DNA of 15,473 nt, from NCBI GenBank assembly GCA_964575225.1, contig CAZNQW010000079.1:1-15473 (forward strand), given 5' to 3'. The notes beneath the pieces are model-generated. The model saw only the letters and a list, made by a program, of their open reading frames with translations, made no database searches and was not told the origin of the DNA. This document shows positions 1 to 7,060 of the stretch, piece after piece (positions within the stretch are counted from its first letter, which is position 1; each line of letters begins with the position of its first letter). The translations under genes were made by a program, and so were the position numbers. This DNA is from CAZNQW01 sp964575225 (GTDB lineage: Bacteria > Chloroflexota > Anaerolineae > JAAYZQ01).

Positions 1-8
1 CTGGTATT

Positions 9-32
9 GGGGGGGGGCTGGGCCCCCCCCCC
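9..32. repeat. G9/C10 homopolymer hairpin
   Basis: Nine G (9-17), then CTGGG, then ten C (23-32), which can fold as a stem of at least nine G:C pairs. It lies downstream of hisA in the hisA transcript direction. No T-run marks it as an intrinsic terminator. Homopolymers this long are prone to slippage and sequencing error, so the exact lengths are uncertain. The rest of 1-160 holds the dispersed repeat listed next and no gene that I can support. Confidence 0.6.
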
Positions 33-40
33 ACACCCCC

Positions 41-99
41 GGACCCCCGCATTTAAGGCGCTGCCCGGTCGAGATCCGGTTGCGTGGCAGGCGACCCGG
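41..99. repeat. Dispersed intergenic repeat, copy A
   Basis: This roughly 60-bp segment aligns, in the same orientation, with 6813-6875 inside the hisZ-hisG spacer. Both copies share GGTTGCGTGGCAGGCG exactly and have only scattered differences elsewhere. Both sit just after C-rich or GC-palindromic sequence. The element is noncoding and downstream of hisA. It is probably one member of a genome-wide family, but only two copies are visible here. Confidence 0.75.
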
Positions 100-160
100 C
101 CCGGTTGGTCCCCGTGGGCCTGCCCAGATGTCACCCCAGCCCGGCACGCCGACTCGCGTA

Positions 161-946
161 TTAGGGTGCGGGATCGCCAGATCCCGCACCAGCGGAAATG
201 GTGCGGGCCACCTGGAGGGCTTCGGGCAGGGACACGGCACCCCGATACAGCGCCTGGCCAATGATGGCGCCTTCGATGCCGTCGGCGGAGTGGGCCCGGA
301 GGCGGACCAGGTCGTCGAGGGTGGCCACGCCCCCCGAGGCAATGACCGCCAACCCGGTGGCCCGGGCCAGATCGGCGGTGGCCTCGACGTTGACGCCCGT
401 CAGCATCCCATCGCGACCAATGTCGGTATAGACGACGCGGACGATGCCCTGCAGGCCCATGGCCTGGGCCAGGGCCACCGCCGTCGTGTCGGTGACCTGC
501 TGCCAGCCGTGAGTGGCTACCCGCCCGTCGCGGGCGTCGATGCCGACCACCACCCGCTCGGGGCCGAAATGCCGCAGCGCCTCGGCGACCAGGTCGGGTT
601 GAAAGACGGCGGCCGTGCCCAACACCACCCGGGTGGCGCCCAGCGACAGCGCTTGTTCCAGGGCGGCCAGGGCGCGCAGTCCGCCGCCAAACTGGATGGG
701 CGTGGCGGGCGCCGCGGCCCGGATTTCGGCCAGGCGTTGCAGGTTCAGGGGCCGCTCGTCGCCCTTGCCCCGCTGGCCAAAAGCGCCGTCCAGGTTGACG
801 ACGTGGAGCCATTCGGCCCCCTGTTGCACCCAGCGGCGGGCCACCGCTGCCGGGTCCTCATCGTACACCGTTTCGTCCTCGGCGCGGCCCTGGCGCAGCC
901 GCACGCAGCGTCCCTGGCGCAGGTCGATGGCCGGAAAGAGGATCAT
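161..946 (-). CDS. hisA: ProFAR isomerase HisA
   Basis: Encodes 1-(5-phosphoribosyl)-5-[(5-phosphoribosylamino)methylideneamino]imidazole-4-carboxamide isomerase, a cytosolic (beta-alpha)8-barrel enzyme of histidine synthesis that makes PRFAR, the substrate of HisF-HisH. The 261-residue product has the family layout: FPAIDLRQG at the N-terminus with catalytic Asp8, VVGIDARDG with the second catalytic Asp137, the phosphate-binding YTDIGRDGMLTG (173-184) and IASGGV (202-207). The ATG overlaps the hisH TGA as ATGA, and an AGGAGGG ribosome-binding site lies just upstream, so the start is secure. The tail of about 10 residues after the last helix (AGAGSGDPAP) is low-complexity and is encoded by a DNA hairpin. 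No hisF follows within the 160 bp left of the gene. TrpF-like bifunctional activity (PriA) cannot be excluded from sequence alone. Confidence 0.95.
   Translation of the reverse strand: MILFPAIDLRQGRCVRLRQGRAEDETVYDEDPAAVARRWVQQGAEWLHVVNLDGAFGQRGKGDERPLNLQRLAEIRAAAPATPIQFGGGLRALAALEQALSLGATRVVLGTAAVFQPDLVAEALRHFGPERVVVGIDARDGRVATHGWQQVTDTTAVALAQAMGLQGIVRVVYTDIGRDGMLTGVNVEATADLARATGLAVIASGGVATLDDLVRLRAHSADGIEGAIIGQALYRGAVSLPEALQVARTISAGAGSGDPAP
165..190 (-). other. Perfect hairpin at hisA 3' end
   Basis: GGTGCGGGATC (165-175), loop GCCA, GATCCCGCACC (180-190) form an 11-bp perfect inverted repeat inside the last codons of hisA, ending next to the TAA. On the hisA transcript no U-run follows, so this is not a classical intrinsic terminator. 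It may protect the 3' end of the mRNA or be a repeat remnant absorbed into the coding end. Confidence 0.6.
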
Positions 947-1563
947 CGCCCGCCCTCCTGATCGACCAAATCGGCAAAATTGCGCAACAGGCGCAGGCCC
1001 ACCTCCTGGCTCTTTTCGGGGTGGAACTGGGCGCCCAGAACCCGGCCCCGGCCCACCACCGCAGCAAACTCGAGCCCGTACTCGGTGGTAGCGAGCACGT
1101 CCTCGTCGGCCTCGGGCTGGACATAGTAGGAGTGGACAAAGTAGGCATAGGCCCCGCTGGAAATCCCCGCCAGCAGGGCGCCCTGGCGCACCTGGAGCTG
1201 GTTCCAGCCGACGTGGGGCACCTTGAGGTCGCCCTCGGCAAAGCGGACCACCCGCCCCGGCAGCAATCCCAGCCCGGTGTGGTGGCCCATCTCGTCGCTC
1301 TCCTCAAAGAGGAGCTGCATACCCAGGCAGATACCCAGCAGGGGGACGCCCGCTGCCGCCTTTTCCAGCAAGGGGGCTACCCAGCCCCGCGCCCGCAGGT
1401 GGTCCATGCCGTCGCCAAAGGCGCCCACCCCCGGCAGCACAATGCCGTCGGCCCGGTCCAGGCTGGCGGGGTCGTCGGCGACGACGGCTGCCGCTCCTAC
1501 GTGCTCCAGCGCTTTTTGGACGCTGCGTAGGTTGCCCACTCCGTAATCGATGATGACGATCAT
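943..1563 (-). CDS. hisH: IGP synthase glutaminase subunit HisH
   Basis: Class I glutamine amidotransferase subunit of imidazole glycerol phosphate synthase. It hydrolyses glutamine and channels ammonia to HisF, which forms IGP and AICAR. The 206-residue length is normal. The catalytic triad is visible: nucleophile Cys79 in GICLGMQ, and His181 and Glu183 in AQFHPEKS. The oxyanion-strand motif LPGVGAFGDGM (43-53) and the N-terminal IIDYGVGNL are also present. The ATG at 1563 is chosen over the longer upstream frame because MIVIIDYG is the conserved family start and a GAGGAG site lies about 7 nt upstream. It follows hisCB by 34 nt and overlaps hisA by 4 nt. Its partner hisF is not in the window, so it must be encoded outside it. 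Confidence 0.95.
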   Translation of the reverse strand: MIVIIDYGVGNLRSVQKALEHVGAAAVVADDPASLDRADGIVLPGVGAFGDGMDHLRARGWVAPLLEKAAAGVPLLGICLGMQLLFEESDEMGHHTGLGLLPGRVVRFAEGDLKVPHVGWNQLQVRQGALLAGISSGAYAYFVHSYYVQPEADEDVLATTEYGLEFAAVVGRGRVLGAQFHPEKSQEVGLRLLRNFADLVDQEGGR

Positions 1564-1597
1564 GGCTCTCTCCTCTCGGTCGCTCGGCTGCCGGCGG

Positions 1598-3358
1598 TCA
1601 CAGGACGCCCTTGGTCGACGGCACGCCCTGGCGGCGGGGGTCGATGCGGGTGGCCGCATCCAGCGCCCGGCCCAGGGCCTTGAACAGGGCCTCGGCCTTG
1701 TGGTGGTCGTTGCGGCCGTACAGCACCCGGGCGTGGAGGCTCATGCGGGCGTGAACTGCCAGCGTCTCGAAAAAGTGGACCACCAGGTCGCTGTCCATGG
1801 CGCCCAGCCGCGGCGTATCAAACGACGCGTCGATGACGGCGTAGGGCCGCCCGCTGAGGTCGACCACCACCTGGGCCAACGTCTCGTCCAGGGGGGCCAA
1901 GGCTTGGCCCATCCGCACCAGTCCCTGGCGGTCGCCCAGGGCCTGATCCAGCGCCCGGCCCAAGCCGATGGCCACGTCTTCGACGGTGTGGTGCTCGTCC
2001 ACTCCCAGGTCGCCGCGGGCGCGGACCTCCAGGTCCAGCAGGCCGTGGGCGGCGATCTGGGCTAGCATGTGGTCCAGGAATCCCACGCCGGTGTCGACCT
2101 GGTGCTGCCCGCTGCCGTCCAGGTCGAGGACCACCGAGATGTCGGTCTCGCCGGTGCGGCGTTGGCAAGCCCCCCGGCGCCCCGGATCACCCCAAGGCAG
2201 CGGCTCGGGCTCCTCTGTCCCCTCGTCCGGCTCGAGGCCGAGGATCGTGCGCCAGGCGCGCAAGAGCCGGTTGTGCTGGTCGGGCCGGCCCACGCTGATG
2301 CGGACGGCGCGGGCCAGGGCGGGATCGCCATAGGCGCGGATCAGGATGCCGTGGTCGACCAGGGCGTCGGCCAACTCGGGCCCGTCAGGTCCCTCGTCCA
2401 GCCAGCAAAAGACGAAATTGGCCTGGCTGGGGAGGGGGCGCACTCCGGGCAGCGTGGCGAGCATGCGGGTCAGTCGCTGGCGCTCGTTCACAATGGCCTG
2501 GATCGTTTGCTTGACCGAATCCACGTCCTCCAGGGAGGCCATCGCGGCGACGGAGGCGGCGGCGTTGACGTTGTAGGGGGGGCGCAGGCGGAGCAGGGCG
2601 TCGATCAGCGTGTCGGAGGCGAGCACATAGCCCAGGCGCAGTCCGGCCATGCCCGCCCACTTGCTAAAGGTGCGCAGGATCAGCAGGTTGGGGTACTCGT
2701 CCAGCAGGGGGACGACGCTCTGGTCGCTAAATTCGACATAGGCCTCGTCGACCACGACGGCCAGGGGCAGGTCCAGCAGGCGGCGGATGGTGTCCAGCGG
2801 CAGGATCTGGCCATCGGGGTTGCCCGGCGAGACCAGGAACAGGAGCTTGGGCCGGGGGTCGCCATCAGCGCCGCGTACGACCGCGCCGCGTACGGCAGCG
2901 CCGAGTACGGCGGCCTCGATTCCCTCCACGTCCAGACTGAAATCGGGGCAGCGCGGCACCTGGAGGACCCGGCCGGCGTGGGCGCGGATGTCCACGGCGT
3001 ACATGCCAAAGGTGGGCGGGCAGACGATGGCCCCCTCGCCGGGCTCGACAAAGAGGCGGATGAGGAGGGAGATGATCTCGTCGCCGCCGTTGCCCAACAG
3101 CACCTGCTCGGGCCGGACGCCGGCATAGTCGGCCACGGCTGCCGTCAGCGCCCGGTACTCGGGATAGTGTTGGTAGCGGTCGAACTGGGCCAGCGCCTGG
3201 CGGGCCCGGGCGGGCAGCCCATAGGGGTTTTCGTTGGCGTCCAGCCGGATGACGCGGTTCATGGGCAGGCCGGCGCGGGCGGCCCGGCCCTCCCAGTCGG
3301 GTGGGTTGTAGGCGTCGATCTGGGTTACGTTTTTGCAGAACAGCGATTCAATCTCCAC
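1598..3358 (-). CDS. hisCB: HisC-HisB fusion: aminotransferase plus IGP dehydratase
   Basis: A 586-residue reading frame joins two histidine enzymes. Residues about 1-375 are histidinol-phosphate aminotransferase (PLP fold type I): LDANENPYGLP (39-49), VSPGNPDGQ (176-184), VVDEAYVEF (202-210), and the PLP lysine Lys233 in RTFSKWAGMAGLRLGY. Residues about 400-586 are imidazoleglycerol-phosphate dehydratase: TGVGFLDHML (423-432), DEHHTVED (454-461) and YGRNDHHKAEALFKALGR (547-564), so both metal-binding clusters are intact. The linker (376-399) is acidic, then Gly/Arg-rich. No ATG, or GTG with a ribosome-binding site, occurs at the HisB boundary, which argues for a true fusion. The dehydratase step precedes the aminotransferase step in the pathway. 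The start used is GTG 3358, with GGAAAGGAAA upstream at somewhat long spacing; the next Met is residue 33. The N-terminal HAD phosphatase of E. coli-type HisB is absent. Confidence 0.93.
   Translation of the reverse strand: MEIESLFCKNVTQIDAYNPPDWEGRAARAGLPMNRVIRLDANENPYGLPARARQALAQFDRYQHYPEYRALTAAVADYAGVRPEQVLLGNGGDEIISLLIRLFVEPGEGAIVCPPTFGMYAVDIRAHAGRVLQVPRCPDFSLDVEGIEAAVLGAAVRGAVVRGADGDPRPKLLFLVSPGNPDGQILPLDTIRRLLDLPLAVVVDEAYVEFSDQSVVPLLDEYPNLLILRTFSKWAGMAGLRLGYVLASDTLIDALLRLRPPYNVNAAASVAAMASLEDVDSVKQTIQAIVNERQRLTRMLATLPGVRPLPSQANFVFCWLDEGPDGPELADALVDHGILIRAYGDPALARAVRISVGRPDQHNRLLRAWRTILGLEPDEGTEEPEPLPWGDPGRRGACQRRTGETDISVVLDLDGSGQHQVDTGVGFLDHMLAQIAAHGLLDLEVRARGDLGVDEHHTVEDVAIGLGRALDQALGDRQGLVRMGQALAPLDETLAQVVVDLSGRPYAVIDASFDTPRLGAMDSDLVVHFFETLAVHARMSLHARVLYGRNDHHKAEALFKALGRALDAATRIDPRRQGVPSTKGVL
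2868..2912. repeat. Three 15-bp tandem repeats inside hisC domain
   Basis: Three imperfect 15-bp units (2868-2882, 2883-2897, 2898-2912) sharing GCGCCGNGTACG. They are in frame and encode an Ala/Val/Arg/Gly-rich insert around residues 150-165 of the HisC domain, before the strand leading to SPGNPDG. The insert lies on a loop, away from the catalytic motifs. It is a likely site of length variation between strains. Confidence 0.75.
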
Positions 3359-3620
3359 GCGAGTGTTTCCTTTCCCTGATTTCGGATGGGTCCTGACGGG
3401 TATCCGCGATGGGGCGTGTCGGGGCGGGTTTCAAACCCGCCAGTACTCCAGAAGGGTCGTCACCCTCGCCTGCCTGCGCAGGCAGGCGCAAGCGGGGGTC
3501 CATGGGTTCCCGCTTTCGCGGGAACGACGATCCCCGGAGCGGCCTGTGGTGGGCGAGGCATGCGTCGTCTGTACGACGCGCACCTGCCCCTACCTTGGGC
3601 GTCGGCGATACCACACGCTG
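3359..3620. repeat. hisD-hisCB intergenic palindrome cluster
   Basis: This 262-bp gap holds three strong palindromes and no credible gene: GGCGGGTTT/AAACCCGCC (3423-3441), a 22-bp perfect palindrome centred between 3477 and 3478 (3467-3488), and GTTCCCGC-TTTC-GCGGGAAC (3506-3525). The last has the look of the common REP-like element whose shadow translation reads FRGNDD or FAGMT. No T-run follows any of them on the minus strand, so readthrough from hisD into hisCB is plausible. Processing or partial termination here could alter hisCB expression. No good promoter was seen. Confidence 0.75.
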
Positions 3621-4946
3621 CTAGTCCAGGCGGGCGATGACGGCCGCGGCGTGGGCGTCCAGGCCCTCGGCCCGGGCGATGGTGTGGGCCACCGGCGCCC
3701 ACTGCCGGGCGGTGACCTCGCTGACTGCAAAGACGCTGGTCACCTTGAGAAAATCGCCCACGTGCAGCGGCGAAGCAAAGCGGGCCGTGCCCCCCGTGGG
3801 CATCACGTGGCTGGGTCCCACGACATAATCGCCCAGGGCCTCCGACGAGCCCTCGCCCACAAACACGCCGCCGGCGTTACGGACCTTGCCCACCCACGAC
3901 CAGGGGTCGGCCAGCAGCAGGCATAGGTGCTCGGGCGCGTACTCGTTGGCCATTGCCACGGCTTCGTCTACGCTATCGACCACCAGCAGAGCGCCCTGGG
4001 CCGCCATCGACTCTTCGATGATGCTTTGGCGGGGGAGCAAGGTGGCCTGATGCGCGACCTCGGCCTGCACCCGTTGGGCCAGCGCCGCCGAGGGCGTCAG
4101 CAGCAGCGAAGTGGCCAAGGGGTCGTGTTCGGCCTGGGCCAGCAGATCGGCGGCAACCAAAGCGGGCCGGGCCGACTCGTCGGCGATGAGCATCGTCTCG
4201 GTGGGGCCGTACAGCCCGTCGATGCCCACGTCGCCATAGACCTGCTTTTTGGCCAGAGTGACAAAGAGGCCACCGGCGCCCACGATCTTGTCCACGCGGG
4301 GCATGCTCTCGGTGCCGTAGGCCAGGGCGGCAACGGCCTGGGCGCCCCCCAGCAAAAAGACCCGATCCAACCCGGCGACGTGGGCCGCCGCCAACACCGC
4401 GGCGGCGCCGGTCCCCTGGGGGCCGGGGGGCGTGGCCACCAGGATCTCGTCGACGCCGGCGACCTGGGCCGGGATGACGGCCATCAGCAGCGACGAGGGG
4501 TAGGCGGCGGTGCCGCCGGGGGCATAGACGCCCACCCGCTGGATGGGGCGGATCATCTGGCCCAGGGCGCCGCCTTCCTTGTCCCACTCGAGCCAAGACT
4601 GCTGGGGCTCGTGTTGGTGGTAGGCCCGGATGCGCTCGGCGGCCTGGCGCAGCGCCGCCTGCAGGTCGGCGGGTGTGGTCTCGTAGGCGGCCTGGAGGGC
4701 GTCGGCCCCCACGCTCAGCGCCGAGAGGGTCACGCCCTCGATGCGCCGGGTATAGTCGATCAGCGCCCGGTCGCCATGGCGGCGCACGTCGGCCACGATC
4801 TGGGCCACGGCCGCTTCGGCGCTGATTTCGCGGCCAAAGAGGTCGGCCAGGCGGGCCGCCACCCGCGGCGGCAGGACCGTATCGCGGACCTCCCGCAGGC
4901 GGCGCAGGTGTTGCGCCGCGGCGGCGCCTTCCAAAATCTGGATCAT
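3621..4946 (-). CDS. hisD: Histidinol dehydrogenase HisD
   Basis: Catalyses the last two steps of histidine synthesis, the NAD-dependent oxidation of L-histidinol through the aldehyde to L-histidine. The 441 residues match family length. Zinc-ligand candidates by family alignment are Gln271 and His274 (QAEHDPLA), Asp373 (GDYVVGPSH) and His432 near the C-terminus. The catalytic pair is Glu339-His340 (EYAPEHL). VGVYAPGGTAAYPSS (138-152) and PTGGTARFASPLHVGDF (383-399) are canonical. One oddity is that the usual GPGN before the AK(K/R)xVxGxVGID block reads GAGG (223-226), although the surrounding block and GPTE are conserved. The ATG overlaps the upstream stop as ATGA, indicating translational coupling to the PHP gene. 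I see no reason to doubt activity, but the GAGG change deserves checking. Confidence 0.95.
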   Translation of the reverse strand: MIQILEGAAAAQHLRRLREVRDTVLPPRVAARLADLFGREISAEAAVAQIVADVRRHGDRALIDYTRRIEGVTLSALSVGADALQAAYETTPADLQAALRQAAERIRAYHQHEPQQSWLEWDKEGGALGQMIRPIQRVGVYAPGGTAAYPSSLLMAVIPAQVAGVDEILVATPPGPQGTGAAAVLAAAHVAGLDRVFLLGGAQAVAALAYGTESMPRVDKIVGAGGLFVTLAKKQVYGDVGIDGLYGPTETMLIADESARPALVAADLLAQAEHDPLATSLLLTPSAALAQRVQAEVAHQATLLPRQSIIEESMAAQGALLVVDSVDEAVAMANEYAPEHLCLLLADPWSWVGKVRNAGGVFVGEGSSEALGDYVVGPSHVMPTGGTARFASPLHVGDFLKVTSVFAVSEVTARQWAPVAHTIARAEGLDAHAAAVIARLD

Positions 4947-5641
4947 GACAGCACCCCCATTTCTTTCAGGCGGGCCAGCGCCCGCGCCACCAGGGCCTGA
5001 GGGTTGGTGACGGTGGCGGCCTCGACCTCGACTTCGTTCAGTCCGGCGGCAGCCGCCACCCGGCGGGCCGTGGCCTGGTCGATCAGGTCGCTGGGGGCGT
5101 GGGTGTCGGTGTCGACCACCAGCAGGGCCCCCGACTGGCGGGCGATCTGGGCGACGTGGCCGTTGGCCAGGCTATGGCCGCCGCGGGCGCTGATCTCCAG
5201 GTGGACGCCGTGGGCTGCTGCCTGCCGCGCCTCCTCCAGGGTGATCAAACCGGGGTGGGCCAAAATGTCGACGTCGGGGCAAGTGGCTGCGGCGGCGTTG
5301 GTGCCGGGCGCCACCGGCTCGACCAGGGTCTCGCCGTGGACGACGACAATGCCCGCCCCCAGTTCCTTGGCCCGCCGCGCCAGGGAGGCGATGCTCCGGG
5401 GAGCGACGTGGGTCAGCTCGACGCCGGGGAGAAAGATTAGCGGGAAATCGTCGCCCTGCACCTGGGCGAATTTGATCAACTTGGCCAGCAGATCCTCCAG
5501 GTTGGAGGCATCGGCGTGGTCGGTGATGGCCAGGGCGGCGTGGCCTTTGGCCATGGCCCGGCGCACCTGTTCGCTGGGCAGCAGGGCGCCGTCGCTGAAA
5601 AAGGAATGGGTATGCAGATCGATGCGCATGGTGGGATCCAT
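4943..5641 (-). CDS. PHP-domain phosphatase, candidate histidinol-phosphatase
   Basis: A 232-residue PHP-superfamily metallohydrolase. Metal-binding motifs appear in order: DLHTHSFFSDG (8-18, His10 and His12), ITDHAD (39-44), PGVELTH (72-78), VVVHGE (99-104), DILAHPG (125-131) and DTDTHAPSDL (177-186). It matches the family annotated in archaea and thermophilic bacteria as histidinol-phosphate phosphatase-domain proteins, with the characteristic GETLVEPVAPGTN stretch. Its place between hisG and hisD, and the lack of a HisB-type HAD phosphatase in the operon, make histidinol-phosphate hydrolysis the likely job; this is inference, not proof. The start at ATG 5641 is favoured over Met5 because AAGGAG lies 6 nt upstream. 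It begins 2 nt after the hisG stop and overlaps hisD by 4 nt. Confidence 0.85.
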   Translation of the reverse strand: MDPTMRIDLHTHSFFSDGALLPSEQVRRAMAKGHAALAITDHADASNLEDLLAKLIKFAQVQGDDFPLIFLPGVELTHVAPRSIASLARRAKELGAGIVVVHGETLVEPVAPGTNAAAATCPDVDILAHPGLITLEEARQAAAHGVHLEISARGGHSLANGHVAQIARQSGALLVVDTDTHAPSDLIDQATARRVAAAAGLNEVEVEAATVTNPQALVARALARLKEMGVLS

Positions 5642-5643
5642 GA

Positions 5644-6312
5644 TCAGCTCCTTGGGTAAAGTTCTTGGTCGACCTGGTCCAGGTCGGCCAGCAAGTGGCG
5701 GATTTCGGCCAGGCGCAGGCGATGGGCCGCTCGATTGACGATGACGGTGGCCTGAAAGGTGAGGATCTCGTGCAGCTCCACCAGGCCGTTTTCGTGCAGG
5801 GTCCGGCCCGTCTCCACCAGGTCGACCAGCAGGTCGGCCAATCCCGCCAGGGGGGCCAGCTCGACCGAGCCCGACAGGGGGATGACCTCGATGGACAGGC
5901 CGCGCTCGCGGAAATAGGCCTGGGCCAGGCCGGGGTATTTGGTGGCCACCCGCAGGTCGGTGGCCAGGCGCAGGTCGCGGTCGCGCTGAGAAGGCACGCC
6001 GGCCACCACCAGGCGGCAGCGGCCAAAGCGGAGCTGCAACGGCTCGTAGACGTCGCGGCCGCTCTCCCACAGCACGTCCTGGCCCACCAGGCCCAGGTCG
6101 GCGGCGCCGTACTCGACATATACCGGCACGTCGGCGGCTTTGACCAGCATAAAGCGCAGGGGGGTGGGGCCATCGGGCCGGTCGGCCGTCTCGGTCACCA
6201 CCAACTGGCGCGAGCCGTTGCCCAGGTCGCAGGGCCAGCCCAGGCGCCGGAACAGTTCGCACGAGGGTTCGAGCAGTCGCCCTTTGGGCAGGGCGATGGT
6301 CAAAGGGTTCAT
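5644..6312 (-). CDS. hisG: ATP phosphoribosyltransferase, short-form HisG
   Basis: Commits ATP and PRPP to histidine synthesis, forming phosphoribosyl-ATP. The 222-residue length marks the short form (HisG-S), which lacks the C-terminal regulatory domain and needs HisZ as partner in a hetero-oligomer. Visible motifs are LTIALPKGRLL at the N-terminus, YGAADLGLVGQD (68-79) and the PRPP-binding loop DLVETGRTLHENG (164-176). The ATG at 6312 has GGAG about 7 nt upstream. The N-terminal extension available in the same frame is repeat-derived sequence and is rejected. The start codon overlaps (ATGA) the stop of a 257-codon open frame running through the repeat spacer from hisZ. Its first codons and ribosome-binding site are duplicated at the hisZ end of that spacer. 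Confidence 0.95.
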   Translation of the reverse strand: MNPLTIALPKGRLLEPSCELFRRLGWPCDLGNGSRQLVVTETADRPDGPTPLRFMLVKAADVPVYVEYGAADLGLVGQDVLWESGRDVYEPLQLRFGRCRLVVAGVPSQRDRDLRLATDLRVATKYPGLAQAYFRERGLSIEVIPLSGSVELAPLAGLADLLVDLVETGRTLHENGLVELHEILTFQATVIVNRAAHRLRLAEIRHLLADLDQVDQELYPRS

Positions 6313-6324
6313 GGGTTGATCTCC
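6291..6324. repeat. 34-bp direct repeat at hisG start, copy 1
   Basis: This segment carries the hisG ribosome-binding site, ATG and first codons. It aligns without gaps to 7061-7094, matching 29 of 34 positions by hand count. Beyond the shared CTCC at the upstream side the two diverge at once. The pair bounds the repeat-filled spacer, as a target-site or segmental duplication would. Confidence 0.8.
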
Positions 6325-6432
6325 ACTGGTATCAAGGTAAGGAGGGCAAAAGGACGGCAAAGCCCGCCAGTTTGCGTCATGCCCGCGAACGCGGACATCC
6401 ATCCCATGTCGCGGGGGTGACGCGGTATGGAC

Positions 6433-6560
6433 GCCCCTTGCGGTCGCCCTCCCGCCAAGGCCGTCATGCCCGCGAACGCGGGCATCCATCCTATGTGGCG
6501 AGGGTGTGGACCCCCGCTTATGTGCGAGGGTACTCGCGGCGGGGGTGACGAGGCAGGGGC
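6433..6560. repeat. Composite repeat unit 1, about 128 bp
   Basis: Runs from the CTTGCGGTCGCCCTCCCGCC segment through the ATGCCCGCGAACGCGGGCAT palindrome and the GTGTGGACCCCCGCTTATG segment to a GAGGCAGGGGC end. It matches 6924-7052 at roughly 90% by eye. A third, partial copy of the leading segment follows directly at 6561-6600. Confidence 0.8.
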
Positions 6561-6812
6561 GCCCCTTGCGGTCGCCCTCCCGCCAAGGCCGTCACCCTGG
6601 CGCAATCGGGGGTCCATGGTATTCGCATCTACGATGGCATTGCCTGAATTACCGTCACCCCCGCGAAAGCGGAGGTCCATGCCTTTTGATGCCCACCGGA
6701 ATGCGTCACCCGCAGGGTCTGAGACTGGGAAGGGTGTGCGGTTATGCGGCGCAGTGCCTTTGTGGGGGTGACCGCGCACCCCCACGCCCCCGCACCGGGG
6801 CCATGCGGCCCC

Positions 6813-6875
6813 GGACCCCGCATCAAAGGCGTCGCCCGGTCGAAATTCGGTTGCGTGGCAGGCGATGTGACCCGG
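6813..6875. repeat. Dispersed intergenic repeat, copy B
   Basis: Same-orientation match to 41-99 near the left end of the window, sharing GGTTGCGTGGCAGGCG and flanking positions with scattered substitutions and a few small indels. It follows a GC palindrome (CCGGGGCCATGCGGCCCCGG, 6795-6814). The two copies lie about 6.8 kb apart on either side of the his genes. Confidence 0.75.
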
Positions 6876-6923
6876 TCGGACTCTGTCAGGCCGGCCCAAT
6901 CGGCGCATGTTGATGCGTATGGG

Positions 6924-7052
6924 GCCACCTTGCGGTCGCTTTCCCGTCGAGGCCGTCATGCCCGCGAAGGCGGGCATCCATCCTATGTCGCAAAGGTGTG
7001 GACCCCCGCTTATGCGCGAGGGTACTCGCGGCGGAGGTGACGAGGTAGGGGC
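6924..7052. repeat. Composite repeat unit 2, about 129 bp
   Basis: Second near-full copy of the unit at 6433-6560, in the same orientation, with about a dozen differences. It ends within 10 bp of the duplicated hisG start segment at 7061. Its palindrome, at 6959-6976, has the arms GCCCGC and GCGGGC. Confidence 0.8.
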
Positions 7053-7060
7053 GCTACCCA

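Noticed and set aside
2069..3379. 436-codon plus-strand ORF opposite hisCB
   Set aside because: It is the antisense shadow of a well-supported gene; it has no domain, and similar long shadows lie opposite the other his genes because of high GC.
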